A stretch of DNA of 64,000 bases from Exiguobacterium sp. s146 (GCF_018618415.1 NZ_JACSMA010000006.1:1-64000), one strand, 5' to 3'; positions 9,543-17,851 are shown, counted from the first letter of the stretch. The notes: a model not told the origin generated them from the letters alone. Made by a program: numbers and translations.

Positions 9543-9803
9543 AATAGCACCTCTTCCTTAGTCATTCCTTCCCTTTCAAACTAGCCTTTCCACTTCATCC
9601 CTGTCAATCAGAAGCATATTTGAATGTGTAGGATACGGAAATCTCGGGTATAACCGTCTAGATATCACATTTAAATAGAGAATCTTTAAGAACACCTTAT
9701 CTGAGCAATTCGGTGTTCATCAGATTTATCTTTCTGTATATTGCCGTTATACGACGATGGAATTGGAGATGGTTTTTAGTTAAGGAAGGAAGTAGAGAGT
9801 ATT

Positions 9804-11642
9804 ATGAGCAAGTGGGTTGAACAATTGAACAGTCGTCAAATTCTCGGCATCCTATATGGAGTCTGTATCGCCAGTCTCTTTTTAACGGCGATCGGCGCAT
9901 GGTTCGTTCGGGACGATAACGTGTCACCGACCGAACTTCTGACATTGCGTTGGATTTGGATGACCGGGCTAGTCATGTTTATCACTGCTATTTTATTAAT
10001 TGGACGTCCTATGATTACACGAATGATCAGTCAAAACGAAAAGATGCATGCAAAGCAAACGGAGATGCAAGCCGTCCTCGAGGCGTCAAAACAAAATGAG
10101 ATAAAACTACAGTACCGGAACGAGTTGATTGAAGTGCTCGCTTCCAAGGAGTCATTACTCGACTATTCGGCCGTCATCGAAAAGATTGTCTGGCTGACCG
10201 AAGCCGAGTTCGGGGCTGTACTGCTCGTCAAAGACAATGAAATCACGTCTGTCGTACCGAAAGGGATGACCGCTGAGCAACAAGAAGATTTGAAAGTACA
10301 GTCGCTCTTGCTCAAGCGCGTGATGATTTCGCGCACGCTTGAGGCGAGTTCGAAAAAGGTGGCCGATCAGCTTCACGGTTACCCGCACTATATCCACGAG
10401 ACGGTCATTCCAGTAAAAGATCCGTCAGACGGGACGATGATGGGTTGCTTGTATTTGGCCTGTTACGATGAACCGTTCGATGCGAGTGAAACATCCGAGT
10501 TGAACGCGTTCGCGAACCAGTTAGCGATTTCACTTTTACGGACGCGACTTTACCGCCAGATGCAACAAGACCGGAAAGAGACGGCACAACTTATCAACTC
10601 GGTGCGCGAAGCGATTCTTTATTTTAACTATGAAGAAGACACGATTGTCGGTAACCGCGCCTTTATCCGCATGTTCGGTGAACTTCAATTCGAATACGCA
10701 GGCTACGAGGAACTGACGACGTTATCGATCGACATCGAACAGTTTGCCGAACGCGTTGACCAACAAGATCTCTTCATCAGTTATATCAAACGCGTCTTCG
10801 ACCAAGAGCCACCGGAAGACGGCTTGTCGATTTCAATGGACCAAGGCGATTGTTTCCTCCAAGTCTATGCCGAGAGTATCTACCGAGATAGGAAGATTCA
10901 CGGCACGATGCTCGTCTTGCGCGACGTGACAGCCGAGACTGAAATCGACCGCATGAAATCAGAACTTGTCTCGACAGTCTCTCACGAATTGAGAACGCCA
11001 CTGTCATCCATCTACGGATTCACAGAGTTGATGCTCGAGCGTGACTTGAAAGAGAGTCGTCGCGAATTGTACTTGAAGACGATTCATGATGAGGCGAAAC
11101 GTCTTTCCTACTTAGTAAACGACTTCCTCGACCTTCAAAAAATGGAGGCTGGAAAGCAGACGTTTGAGTGGGAGACGGTTGATTTGCTCGAACTCGCTCG
11201 TGATAGTCTCAACTTTTATCAAGAGACGACCGACACGCATCACCTATATTTAGATGCTGATGTAGGACAAGACTTTAAAATCGAAGCCGACTTGGAAGGG
11301 ATGCGGCAGTTGCTCGGTAATTTACTCAGCAACGCCATCAAGTATTCACCAGAAGGCGGTAACGTTCTCGTATCACTGGAACGATTGGAAGGTCAAGTCG
11401 TTATGAAAGTCCGGGATAACGGGATGGGAATTCCGTCATCGGCGCTACCGAACTTGTTCGGCAAGTTTTACCGGGTCGACAATTCAGACCGACGTAAAAT
11501 CGGAGGGACAGGGCTTGGTCTCGCCATCTGTAAAGAAATCGCGAAAGCGCATGACGGACATTTACACGTTGAATCGATTTACGGGGAAGGTAGCACATTC
11601 ATCTGCGAATTGCCGATGTCAAAAGAAGCAATTCATCAATGA
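9804..11642 (+). CDS. orphan sensor histidine kinase (GAF-PAS-HisKA-HATPase)
   Basis: 612 residues. Two N-terminal membrane helices (about 12-35 and 48-70), a short coiled coil, a GAF-like domain (about 95-245) and a PAS domain (about 258-375) precede the kinase core. The phosphoacceptor block is STVSHELRTPLSSIYGF near residue 393. The ATP-binding domain shows LLGNLLSNAIKYSPEGG, DNGMGIP and GGTGLGLAICKEIAKAHDG. The loop between the two TMs is short, so sensing is more likely cytoplasmic through GAF/PAS. No response regulator gene adjoins it, so its partner is encoded elsewhere. A clear terminator follows. Confidence 0.92.
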   Translation: MSKWVEQLNSRQILGILYGVCIASLFLTAIGAWFVRDDNVSPTELLTLRWIWMTGLVMFITAILLIGRPMITRMISQNEKMHAKQTEMQAVLEASKQNEIKLQYRNELIEVLASKESLLDYSAVIEKIVWLTEAEFGAVLLVKDNEITSVVPKGMTAEQQEDLKVQSLLLKRVMISRTLEASSKKVADQLHGYPHYIHETVIPVKDPSDGTMMGCLYLACYDEPFDASETSELNAFANQLAISLLRTRLYRQMQQDRKETAQLINSVREAILYFNYEEDTIVGNRAFIRMFGELQFEYAGYEELTTLSIDIEQFAERVDQQDLFISYIKRVFDQEPPEDGLSISMDQGDCFLQVYAESIYRDRKIHGTMLVLRDVTAETEIDRMKSELVSTVSHELRTPLSSIYGFTELMLERDLKESRRELYLKTIHDEAKRLSYLVNDFLDLQKMEAGKQTFEWETVDLLELARDSLNFYQETTDTHHLYLDADVGQDFKIEADLEGMRQLLGNLLSNAIKYSPEGGNVLVSLERLEGQVVMKVRDNGMGIPSSALPNLFGKFYRVDNSDRRKIGGTGLGLAICKEIAKAHDGHLHVESIYGEGSTFICELPMSKEAIHQ

Positions 11643-11674
11643 ACACGACCGGAGTCGTTCCGGTCGTGTTTTTT
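11643..11674 (+). terminator. terminator of the histidine kinase gene
   Basis: ACACGACCGGA loop TTCCGGTCGTGT followed by TTTTTT, directly after the stop codon. Confidence 0.9.
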
Positions 11675-11833
11675 ACGCAGAAGGCTCTATTTTTTGCAGG
11701 AATGTTTTGGCATAATCTAGAAAAAGAGTGAGAAGGTAACGTCGATGCACCCTTCTTATTTTTCTCACAGGCTAATTTCAGAAAAAGAGCTATACTAGTA
11801 AGGAAGAGACAGACAAGATTGGAGGTCATGAAG

Positions 11834-12151
11834 TTGGATCACCGCGACCCACCGTTTTCAGAACTAGGCGACTTTAAACAATGGGGACGTTTTGATATAA
11901 ACGTGCCACTTCAAGGCGGGCAAGCTGAACTACAAGCTGCCGTATCGATTGTTCGACATCATATTCCTTTGCGGTTGGGTGGGTTTTATATCATCGCAAG
12001 TGAGGATGGGATTTTGCGAAGCGGGTCACATGATGCCAATTTGCAAAAACATATCATTCACCTGCTCCAACAAGTTCAAACGGGCCACGTGGAAGACGAA
12101 GCATTGATGAACGAACCGATTTGGACGATTCATTATTTCACCACTCCATAA
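11834..12151 (+). CDS. small soluble protein of unknown function
   Basis: About 105 residues, not recognised. It has acidic and histidine-containing stretches (ATG/TTG-DHRDPPFSELGDF, IVRHHIPLRLGGFYI) and no membrane segment. The start is uncertain. GGAGG lies at 11821-11825: the ATG at 11828 is only 2 nt from it, whereas the TTG at 11834 is at 8 nt, so TTG is preferred. It sits alone between the kinase and the AT-rich quorum-sensing island and ends in its own terminator. Confidence 0.6.
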   Translation: MDHRDPPFSELGDFKQWGRFDINVPLQGGQAELQAAVSIVRHHIPLRLGGFYIIASEDGILRSGSHDANLQKHIIHLLQQVQTGHVEDEALMNEPIWTIHYFTTP

Positions 12152-12156
12152 ATGAC

Positions 12157-12184
12157 AAGAGACGATTCGGGCGTCTCTTTTTTT
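12157..12184 (+). terminator. terminator of the 105-aa gene
   Basis: AAGAGACG loop CGTCTCTT followed by TTTTTT. Its stem resembles the terminator after the pheromone gene (14746). Confidence 0.85.
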
Positions 12185-12189
12185 GTGCA

Positions 12190-12214
12190 AAAAAAGAACG
12201 CCTGTGGAGGCGTT
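12190..12214 (-). terminator. terminator of the HTH-TPR regulator gene
   Basis: Minus strand: AACGCCT loop AGGCGTT, then a run of T; the stem begins within the stop codon. Confidence 0.75.
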
Positions 12215-13475
12215 AATCTGCTTGGGAGCGTATAGATATAACTTTTTCGTAATATTCGGTAGCAAGTTTATATTTACCATTTTCTCTAAGTTCACGCGCC
12301 AGCCAAAGAGCATATTTTTCAATATAAACGTAATCGTCGTAGAGTTCGAAATATTGAACTGCCTTTTTTAACGTGTTAATCAATTTGACTTTATCTTGTT
12401 CTTGATAACAGTTTTTATAGATTTCAAAATGATGATCAAATTCTTCTAAACCTTCTTTATCGCCTTTTAATTCATACCCCTTGTGGAGCCAATTTAATAT
12501 TTCACGTTTATCATTATAATTCGTGTAGCCCTCGATTAAAGACAGTACGCTAAATAGTTTACTTTTAACTTCAATCTTATATTCAAAACTGCGCATAAAG
12601 TACTCGAGTGCTTTTTCTTGGTCTCCGAGAGAAGAATAAACTTCCCCCATATTGTTGTAAAGCATACCATTATAGTTTTTTAAATCTGTTGCACTTATAA
12701 CCTTTACTGCCCGTTGATAGTAGGAAAGCGCTTCTGAGAACCTCTTTCTCCGCTTGTGTGATAACCCAATTAACAAATGACATTCTACAATTCGTTCTAA
12801 ATAAAAGTGATCTTGAAAATAATCAAGACCGATTTTGACATTTTCAATAGCCTGTAAGTAATCTGCACATCTATAATAAAGTCCGCCCATAATATACCGC
12901 ATATCAGCGACTTCCCAGTCAGGAATTCCTGTATTGATCATTTGTTCGTTCAATCGTTCCAAAGCCTCTAAACCTGCTTCTTTTTCATTTGCTTGAAATA
13001 ATTTAAGACATTTTAGCAAGTCATATCTGAGCATGTTATCACGGTCTAACTGATCTTCTATCCACCCGATTTCTGTAAAATATCTACCTTCTCTACCTGG
13101 CATTACGTCAAATCTAGCTAGGACTAGTAATAAACAAATGTATACTTCCTTTGATTGATTCACCACTTGGTTAGAAAGATATTTCTCCACTTCTTTTTGT
13201 TTGTCTATATCTTTCCTAGTTAAAATTGCTTCTTTTAGTAGCCCTTGAATTTCCAATCTCACTTTCTCTATTTGTTCACTTAAGTCATAGTAGAGTGGAA
13301 CATCAATACTTAACCTCTCAAATATCATTTCTAGTACTTCTTCACTAGGAGAAGTTTGATTGTTTTCGATTTTGCTCAAATAAGAAATCGAACAAACTCC
13401 TCTGGCTAGTACCGATTGCTTCATATTCCTACGCATCCGCTCGATTTTTATTAAGTTACCGTAGTTATATTCCAT
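12213..13475 (-). CDS. RRNPP-type quorum-sensing regulator (XRE HTH + TPR)
   Basis: 420 residues. The N-terminal XRE helix-turn-helix spans about residues 5-58 (NLIKIERMRRNMKQSVLARG, SYLSKIENNQTSPSEEVLEM). The rest is helical with recognisable tetratricopeptide repeats, such as YYRCADYLQAIENVKIGLDY, RKRFSEALSYYQRAVKVI and YSSLGDQEKALEYFMRSFEY. This is the architecture of PlcR, NprR, PrgX and related regulators that bind a re-imported peptide pheromone in the TPR groove. The ATG at 13475 is preferred because the HTH begins there; a TTG at 13508 would add 11 residues. It is divergent from the acyltransferase-like gene and the pheromone precursor, so it likely regulates them. The coding sequence is visibly AT-richer than the window average, suggesting transfer. 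Confidence 0.85.
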   Translation of the reverse strand: MEYNYGNLIKIERMRRNMKQSVLARGVCSISYLSKIENNQTSPSEEVLEMIFERLSIDVPLYYDLSEQIEKVRLEIQGLLKEAILTRKDIDKQKEVEKYLSNQVVNQSKEVYICLLLVLARFDVMPGREGRYFTEIGWIEDQLDRDNMLRYDLLKCLKLFQANEKEAGLEALERLNEQMINTGIPDWEVADMRYIMGGLYYRCADYLQAIENVKIGLDYFQDHFYLERIVECHLLIGLSHKRRKRFSEALSYYQRAVKVISATDLKNYNGMLYNNMGEVYSSLGDQEKALEYFMRSFEYKIEVKSKLFSVLSLIEGYTNYNDKREILNWLHKGYELKGDKEGLEEFDHHFEIYKNCYQEQDKVKLINTLKKAVQYFELYDDYVYIEKYALWLARELRENGKYKLATEYYEKVISIRSQAD

Positions 13476-13514
13476 CTTATGCGATAGCCCCTTCGTCCTA
13501 ATATCCAATGGTTT

Positions 13515-13542
13515 TTTATATAATTTTTAGCGGAAGTGCAAG
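13515..13542 (-). promoter_or_regulatory. candidate promoter of the regulator gene
   Basis: Minus strand: CTTGCA, 16-nt spacer, TATAAA, ending about 40 nt before the ATG. Confidence 0.45.
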
Positions 13543-13658
13543 TAATCAGGAAACTTTATCTAGAAATCCATTAAAAAACGTGTTTCTCGGCTCCGATTTT
13601 CCCAATCAACAACAGTTCGATGGGCGTATTATTCATGATAAGATTTAACTATAAACAG

Positions 13659-13680
13659 CTAATAACAATGTGATTATTAG
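13659..13680. promoter_or_regulatory. inverted repeat, candidate pheromone-regulator operator
   Basis: CTAATAA, 8-nt centre, TTATTAG: a perfect 7-bp inverted repeat in the divergent intergenic region, 64 nt before the start of the acyltransferase-like gene. A weak TATAAA lies just before it at 13650 with no good -35, as expected of an activator-dependent promoter. Function is inferred from position. Confidence 0.4.
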
Positions 13681-13744
13681 GTATAAGGAATCAGCTCAAG
13701 TATTTCCAATAAATAATTCATTTATTATGGAGGTGAATACGACA

Positions 13745-14422
13745 ATGGGGAAATTAAATTTTTTGCTCGCTGAAGATTACATTAAACCTAAAATCTATTT
13801 TCAATCTAAACAAACACCTACATTTAATGCATCTTATTCGTACGCTGATCGCAATCAGTTTGAGGGGTTAGAGCATTTGACCCAATTGTTATTTTCATCT
13901 AAAGGATTCATTATTAATGCATTTCAAATCGATTATTATCAAACTTTGCCACAATTAATTGCCAGAACTCTAAAAGAAAATCGTTCTTACAAAAAACTAT
14001 ACATTCTTGGACCTGAACTGTCTCTCTCTATTCTAAAGCGCAGTTCAAAAACCGTCTATGAGAAACACTTTCAAGAATTTGGATATATCAATGTGGAACG
14101 AGAATTTCAAGGAGTTGTTCGCCAATGCTTAGCTTTATTGCAAGAAGGTCATATCTTATATATTCTTCCGGAAGCATCGATTTGCTGGCGACCAGAAACT
14201 TTTCAATCATTAGAGAACCAACTTTCTCCTCTATGTAGCACATTACTCAGTCAAGAAGCACATGTTCCAATCTTATCCTCTTCTACCAAAGAAGGATCTG
14301 ATAAAGTCGTGTTACATGAACCGAATGTACCACAACAATATGTAGGAGATTTGGAGTCACGTGTTTACCAACAATCAGAATCGGTATATAATTTACTAGA
14401 ATCTCCAGTTTCTGACTACTGA
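13745..14422 (+). CDS. acyltransferase-like protein linked to the pheromone gene
   Basis: 225 residues, AT-rich coding sequence. I do not recognise it with certainty. The middle resembles the lysophospholipid acyltransferase fold of the LpxL/HtrB or PlsC kind: VVRQCLALLQEGHILYILPE recalls the 'aLl..G..v.ilPe' strand, and AHVPILSSS recalls the later 'VPIvp' strand. The canonical HxxxxD catalytic pair is not evident; INAFQIDYYQ occupies the equivalent early region, so catalysis is doubtful. There is no signal peptide. The start at 13745 follows GGAGGTG; upstream in-frame codons lie in the promoter region. It precedes the pheromone precursor by 63 nt and is probably co-transcribed, so it may be the regulated output or a processing factor. 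Confidence 0.6.
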   Translation: MGKLNFLLAEDYIKPKIYFQSKQTPTFNASYSYADRNQFEGLEHLTQLLFSSKGFIINAFQIDYYQTLPQLIARTLKENRSYKKLYILGPELSLSILKRSSKTVYEKHFQEFGYINVEREFQGVVRQCLALLQEGHILYILPEASICWRPETFQSLENQLSPLCSTLLSQEAHVPILSSSTKEGSDKVVLHEPNVPQQYVGDLESRVYQQSESVYNLLESPVSDY

Positions 14423-14485
14423 GTATCATCATACTAGGAATTGAAGCTTTCAACACAATATTATTTTTTAACGGAGGGATTCAGC

Positions 14486-14737
14486 ATGAAAAAGATTACA
14501 GGTCTATTATTCATCGTAGCAGCAGTTTTATTACTTGGCAGCTCGATCAAACCAATGGGCGAAGAACTACCACGCCTCGGAAAATTTGATGTACAAATTC
14601 AACCATTCGGCGAAGAACTCCCACGTCTAGGTAAACTTACAGTACCAGTAAAGCAATTTGGTGAAGAATTACCTCGTCTTGGAAAAGTAGAAAGTACAAT
14701 CAAACCGCTTGGCGAAGAACTTCCACGCCTCGGATAA
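14486..14737 (+). CDS. secreted pheromone precursor with four GEELPRLG copies
   Basis: 83 residues. MKKITGLLFIVAAVLLLGSS is a Sec-type signal: positive N-end, hydrophobic core, small residues. Then the octapeptide GEELPRLG occurs four times at residues 25-32, 42-49, 59-66 and 76-83, each exactly 17 residues apart. The last copy ends precisely at the C-terminus, as in PapR, NprX and Phr precursors. Linkers vary (KFDVQIQPF, KLTVPVKQF, KVESTIKPL), each internal copy being followed by K. The four DNA copies differ at synonymous positions, so the peptide is under selection. ATG start with GGAGGG. It lies on the same strand and downstream of the acyltransferase-like gene, and divergent from the HTH-TPR regulator. 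The mature peptide is predicted to be secreted, trimmed, re-imported by an oligopeptide permease and bound by the regulator. Confidence 0.85.
   Translation: MKKITGLLFIVAAVLLLGSSIKPMGEELPRLGKFDVQIQPFGEELPRLGKLTVPVKQFGEELPRLGKVESTIKPLGEELPRLG
14558..14734 (+). repeat. four in-frame 51-nt repeat units of the pheromone gene
   Basis: Four copies of a 24-nt core encoding GEELPRLG, spaced 51 nt. Core third positions differ: for example Leu is CTA, CTC, TTA and CTT in the ELP part, and Gly is GGA, GGT, GGA and GGA at the end. The amino-acid cores are identical. Confidence 0.9.
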
Positions 14738-14745
14738 TTTTTTCG

Positions 14746-14776
14746 AAAGAGACGCCCTCGTGCGTCTCTTTTTTAT
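14746..14776 (+). terminator. terminator of the pheromone gene
   Basis: AAAGAGACGC loop GCGTCTCTTT followed by TTTT. Confidence 0.9.
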
Positions 14777-14933
14777 TTCCGAAACCCTGGAAATAATCCT
14801 ATCGAAAAAAAGTCAAACAATTTACATATTAACCTCCATTTTTTTCTTGTTTCCTTATATAATAACGAAGACATGATGACGATTTCATTTCACAGCTACT
14901 TCACCCAACTATGAATAAAGGAGCGGATCTCGA

Positions 14934-16262
14934 TTGAACCAAACGAAATCATCTTGGAACTTGAAACTGTTGCTTAGCTCTTCCCTTGTCATTGGTGGCA
15001 TGGCCGTCGCCCCATTCGACTTGACGCCGACCGGTTTCGAATCGAGCCGAGTCGAAGCTGCATCTACATACACGACGACCGCTAACTTGAACCTTCGCTT
15101 GAGTGCCGCTACGTGGAGTCCGATCCTCTTGACGATCCCAAACGGGGCGACCGTCAAATATGTCAGCACGTACGGCTCTTGGTATAAAGTCAGCTATGGG
15201 GGCAAGACTGGCTACGTCGCTTCACAATACGTGAAAGTCTCGACTGCCTCGACGATGACGCCGAGCTCAGCCTCATACTATAAAACGACAGTCAATTTGA
15301 ACATGCGCTTAACGGCTGCCTCATGGAGCACGGTTTTGACGACAATCCCGAACGGCGCCACAGTGAAATACGTCAGTCGTTACGGCTCTTGGTATAAAGT
15401 CAGTTATAACGGAAAGACTGGGTACGTCGCTTCGCAATACTTAACTGCTACGGGAGCCCCGACTACGACGACTTCTACCACGTCATACCAAACGACGGTC
15501 AACTTGAACATGCGTTTGACGGCAGCCTCATGGAGTACGGTCTTGATGACCATCCCGAACGGTTCCACTGTTAAGTACGTCAGCAAGTACGGCTCGTGGT
15601 ATAAGGTCAGTTACGGCGGGAAGACGGGCTACGTCGCTTCCGAATACTTGAAGCCAGCCACAACGACGACACCGACGACCTCCACCGGTACAGGCCGGAC
15701 GATTGTCATCGATGCCGGACATGGCGGGAATGACCCCGGTGCTGTGTACGGATCAGTGTACGAAAAAGTTATCGCTTTCGATATCGCCGCACGTCTCGCG
15801 AGTACGCTCTCGAATACATATGGCTATAACGCACGGATGACACGCTCGAACGATGTCTACTTGTCGCTCGCACAACGCGTCGAATTGACAAAATCGTATA
15901 AAGGTAGCGCCTTCGTCAGCATTCATAACAACTCGTCGACGAACACATCTTACCATGGTCATGAAGTTCTCGTCCCGACTGGTGAAAGTTATACGACGAA
16001 CCCATACATCTCGGCCAGCCGCAGTTTAGGCGCCGCCATCAACCGTGAGCTCGGTGTCCGCATCCCAACGATTCGTAACCGTGGCGTGAAATACCAAAAC
16101 GTTTATGTCGTCGGCAAGAACAGCGTTCCATCAACTCTTGTCGAATATGGTTTCATCAGCAACTCGAACGACCGCTCGCACTTGACGAGCACGACATACC
16201 GGCAACGGATGGCAGATGCCACCGCTTCTGGGATTCATCAATTCATGAGCACTTATAAATAA
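14934..16262 (+). CDS. N-acetylmuramoyl-L-alanine amidase with three SH3b domains
   Basis: 442 residues. A signal peptide (about 1-42) is followed by three bacterial SH3 repeats (about 45-100, 120-175, 190-245), each with the pattern LN(L/M)RLxAAxWSxxLxTIPNG and YGSWYKVSYxGKTGYVAS. A zinc amidase_3 domain follows: IVIDAGHGGNDPGAV (zinc His), a Glu in YEKVIAFDIAARL, FVSIHNN (zinc His) and the catalytic Glu in STLVEYGFISN. It cleaves the lactyl-Ala bond of peptidoglycan while SH3b domains bind the wall. The TTG start at 14934 has AAGGAG 10 nt upstream; an ATG at 14911 opens only a tiny reading frame closed by TGA at the same place. The SH3b coding repeats are very similar at DNA level. Confidence 0.93.
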   Translation: MNQTKSSWNLKLLLSSSLVIGGMAVAPFDLTPTGFESSRVEAASTYTTTANLNLRLSAATWSPILLTIPNGATVKYVSTYGSWYKVSYGGKTGYVASQYVKVSTASTMTPSSASYYKTTVNLNMRLTAASWSTVLTTIPNGATVKYVSRYGSWYKVSYNGKTGYVASQYLTATGAPTTTTSTTSYQTTVNLNMRLTAASWSTVLMTIPNGSTVKYVSKYGSWYKVSYGGKTGYVASEYLKPATTTTPTTSTGTGRTIVIDAGHGGNDPGAVYGSVYEKVIAFDIAARLASTLSNTYGYNARMTRSNDVYLSLAQRVELTKSYKGSAFVSIHNNSSTNTSYHGHEVLVPTGESYTTNPYISASRSLGAAINRELGVRIPTIRNRGVKYQNVYVVGKNSVPSTLVEYGFISNSNDRSHLTSTTYRQRMADATASGIHQFMSTYK

Positions 16263-16265
16263 GCA

Positions 16266-16299
16266 AGAGACCTGATCGCATGCGATCAGGTCTCTTTTT
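16266..16299. terminator. bidirectional terminator between amidase and GNAT
   Basis: AGAGACCTGATCGCA / TGCGATCAGGTCTCT is a perfect palindrome with TTTTT on the right. It overlaps the last codons of the GNAT gene on the minus strand. Confidence 0.85.
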
Positions 16300-16819
16300 C
16301 ACTGGCGGGGCAACGCCAAATCTTATGATGCGCCCCAGGCCCCCAATAGTGCTCAATCGTTACGAGCGGCGGACCGAGTTGCTTCTCCCAATAGGCTTGT
16401 GACGTCGGAAAGCCGGCATCTAAATAAAACGCCGCTTGACCATTTTCCACGAGCTGCCGTCTCAAGTTGTCAATCAGAAAACGACCGACACCTTGTCGTT
16501 GGGCCCCGGGAGACACATACATACATCCGATTTCAGGAACGTCCGGTTCGATGTCGACGTGGGCGGTAATGATGTCGTTCGGAGGTAAAATCGCGGCCGT
16601 CCCTACGATGACGTCGTCTTGAATCACCACGAAAATTTGAACGGTCTCGTCCTCGAAACTGTCTTGGACGGTCGTATTCAGCCGCCCTACTTCCTCATCC
16701 AACAAATCGGCATCCTCAAACTGTTCTCGCCGAATCAAATCACTCAGACTCTCCATAAACAGCCGTTGGAGCGACTTTACATCTTCACGTTCGAGCGGGC
16801 GAAAGTTCAATCTGTCCAC
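16286..16819 (-). CDS. GNAT family N-acetyltransferase
   Basis: 177 residues. The acetyl-CoA binding motif A is visible as IGCMYVSPGAQRQGVGRFLI, with Q/RxxGxG/A at RQGVGR, followed by YLDAGFPTSQAYWEKQLG. The N-terminal half is acidic. Substrate is not predictable; many such proteins acetylate small amines or protein N-termini. It follows the CPBP gene on the same strand with a short gap, so the two may be co-transcribed. The 3' end overlaps the shared terminator. Confidence 0.85.
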   Translation of the reverse strand: MDRLNFRPLEREDVKSLQRLFMESLSDLIRREQFEDADLLDEEVGRLNTTVQDSFEDETVQIFVVIQDDVIVGTAAILPPNDIITAHVDIEPDVPEIGCMYVSPGAQRQGVGRFLIDNLRRQLVENGQAAFYLDAGFPTSQAYWEKQLGPPLVTIEHYWGPGAHHKIWRCPASEKET

Positions 16820-16845
16820 TTCCCTCTGGTCCTGAATGATACGTG

Positions 16846-17688
16846 CTAGTCTTTACCCGCGTCCGGTTCTGGCGTAACGTTCGGTTGATGCGATCCTTCC
16901 ACCGCTTCAAGCTGCTCCAGATGATCATACCCGAGATGTCCGTGTGTCTGCCAGATCAGGACGATTGCGGTCGTGACAAGCAACAACGTCAAATGGAGAA
17001 AACCAATCGGGAACACGCCTGGATCCATCAACGGAATGAGTGCGAATGAAACATTGAACATCGTATGAAGCAAGAAGACGGACCACAAATTCATCGTTGT
17101 GACATTATAGAGCCAGGAGATGATAAACGTGAAGGCGAGAATCGCCATCGCATATGCCCAAAAAGGAATCAGCGCTTGCCCGGTCCCGCCCATGAAAAAG
17201 AGCGGAGTATGCCAGACGGTCCATATCCCTCCTACAAACAGGCTCGCCTTGATTGGTGTCGTCTTTAATTGAAACGCATCGAGCAAATAGCCGCGCCACC
17301 CGTACTCTTCTTGAATCGTCCCGCCTATGAACAACATGTAAACGAAGATCGGCAAGATAAGCCACGTACGCTCAAACAGCAAGGCACCTTCTCCATCGGA
17401 CCACCAGTAGGCAATCAGGAAAATCATAGGGAGGAACAACAGACCGAATGCATAAAATCTGCCGGCCATCCGCCACTCGAAGCCTCGCTTCCATAACGTG
17501 ATGACGCCTGCCCAACCGTTCTCACGGAACGCCATATAACTACCGGCAAGACTTGGACCGAACGCTCCAATCAGCACAATCGCCTCAATTGGCAACCGGG
17601 TCCCGATATATAGTCCCCACCACGCCAGCCATGAGAACCCGAACGCGATGAGGAGAAATAACATGATGTCTTTCTTTGTCGGAATCAA
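16846..17688 (-). CDS. CPBP family intramembrane metalloprotease
   Basis: 280 residues with about eight membrane segments. The Abi/CPBP motifs are present: motif 1 GGTIQEEYGWRGYLL (EExxxR), motif 2 VWHTPLFFMGG, and motif 3 LLHTMFNVSF, giving the Glu-Glu-His-His set of this membrane protease family (relatives of Rce1). Functions in Firmicutes include bacteriocin self-immunity and signalling; none can be assigned here. The TTG start is favoured by AGGAGG 8 nt upstream. It probably forms a small operon with the GNAT gene. Confidence 0.88.
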   Translation of the reverse strand: MIPTKKDIMLFLLIAFGFSWLAWWGLYIGTRLPIEAIVLIGAFGPSLAGSYMAFRENGWAGVITLWKRGFEWRMAGRFYAFGLLFLPMIFLIAYWWSDGEGALLFERTWLILPIFVYMLFIGGTIQEEYGWRGYLLDAFQLKTTPIKASLFVGGIWTVWHTPLFFMGGTGQALIPFWAYAMAILAFTFIISWLYNVTTMNLWSVFLLHTMFNVSFALIPLMDPGVFPIGFLHLTLLLVTTAIVLIWQTHGHLGYDHLEQLEAVEGSHQPNVTPEPDAGKD

Positions 17689-17851
17689 TCGTCTCTCCTC
17701 CTTCTATCCGTAGTTTACCCGCTTTCCGAACGACTTCCCTATTTCATACAAAAAATATTTTCACTGTGGGAAGCAAAATGATAGATAGACTTTTGTTTTC
17801 CAAGGTATAATTGAAATTACAACAAAAATAACATTTCAGAGCGAGGTATAT

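Noticed and set aside
11700-11800. Possible small RNA hairpin (AGAAGG...CCTTCT) after the kinase terminator
   Set aside because: Short stem, no promoter visible, no known family match.
14441-14453. TTGAAGCTTTCAA palindrome before the pheromone gene
   Set aside because: Short and AT-rich, no similar copy elsewhere in the locus; insufficient to call an operator.
15070-15660. Regularly spaced, highly similar DNA repeats that could be mistaken for a CRISPR or satellite array
   Set aside because: They are three in-frame SH3b domain repeats of the amidase.
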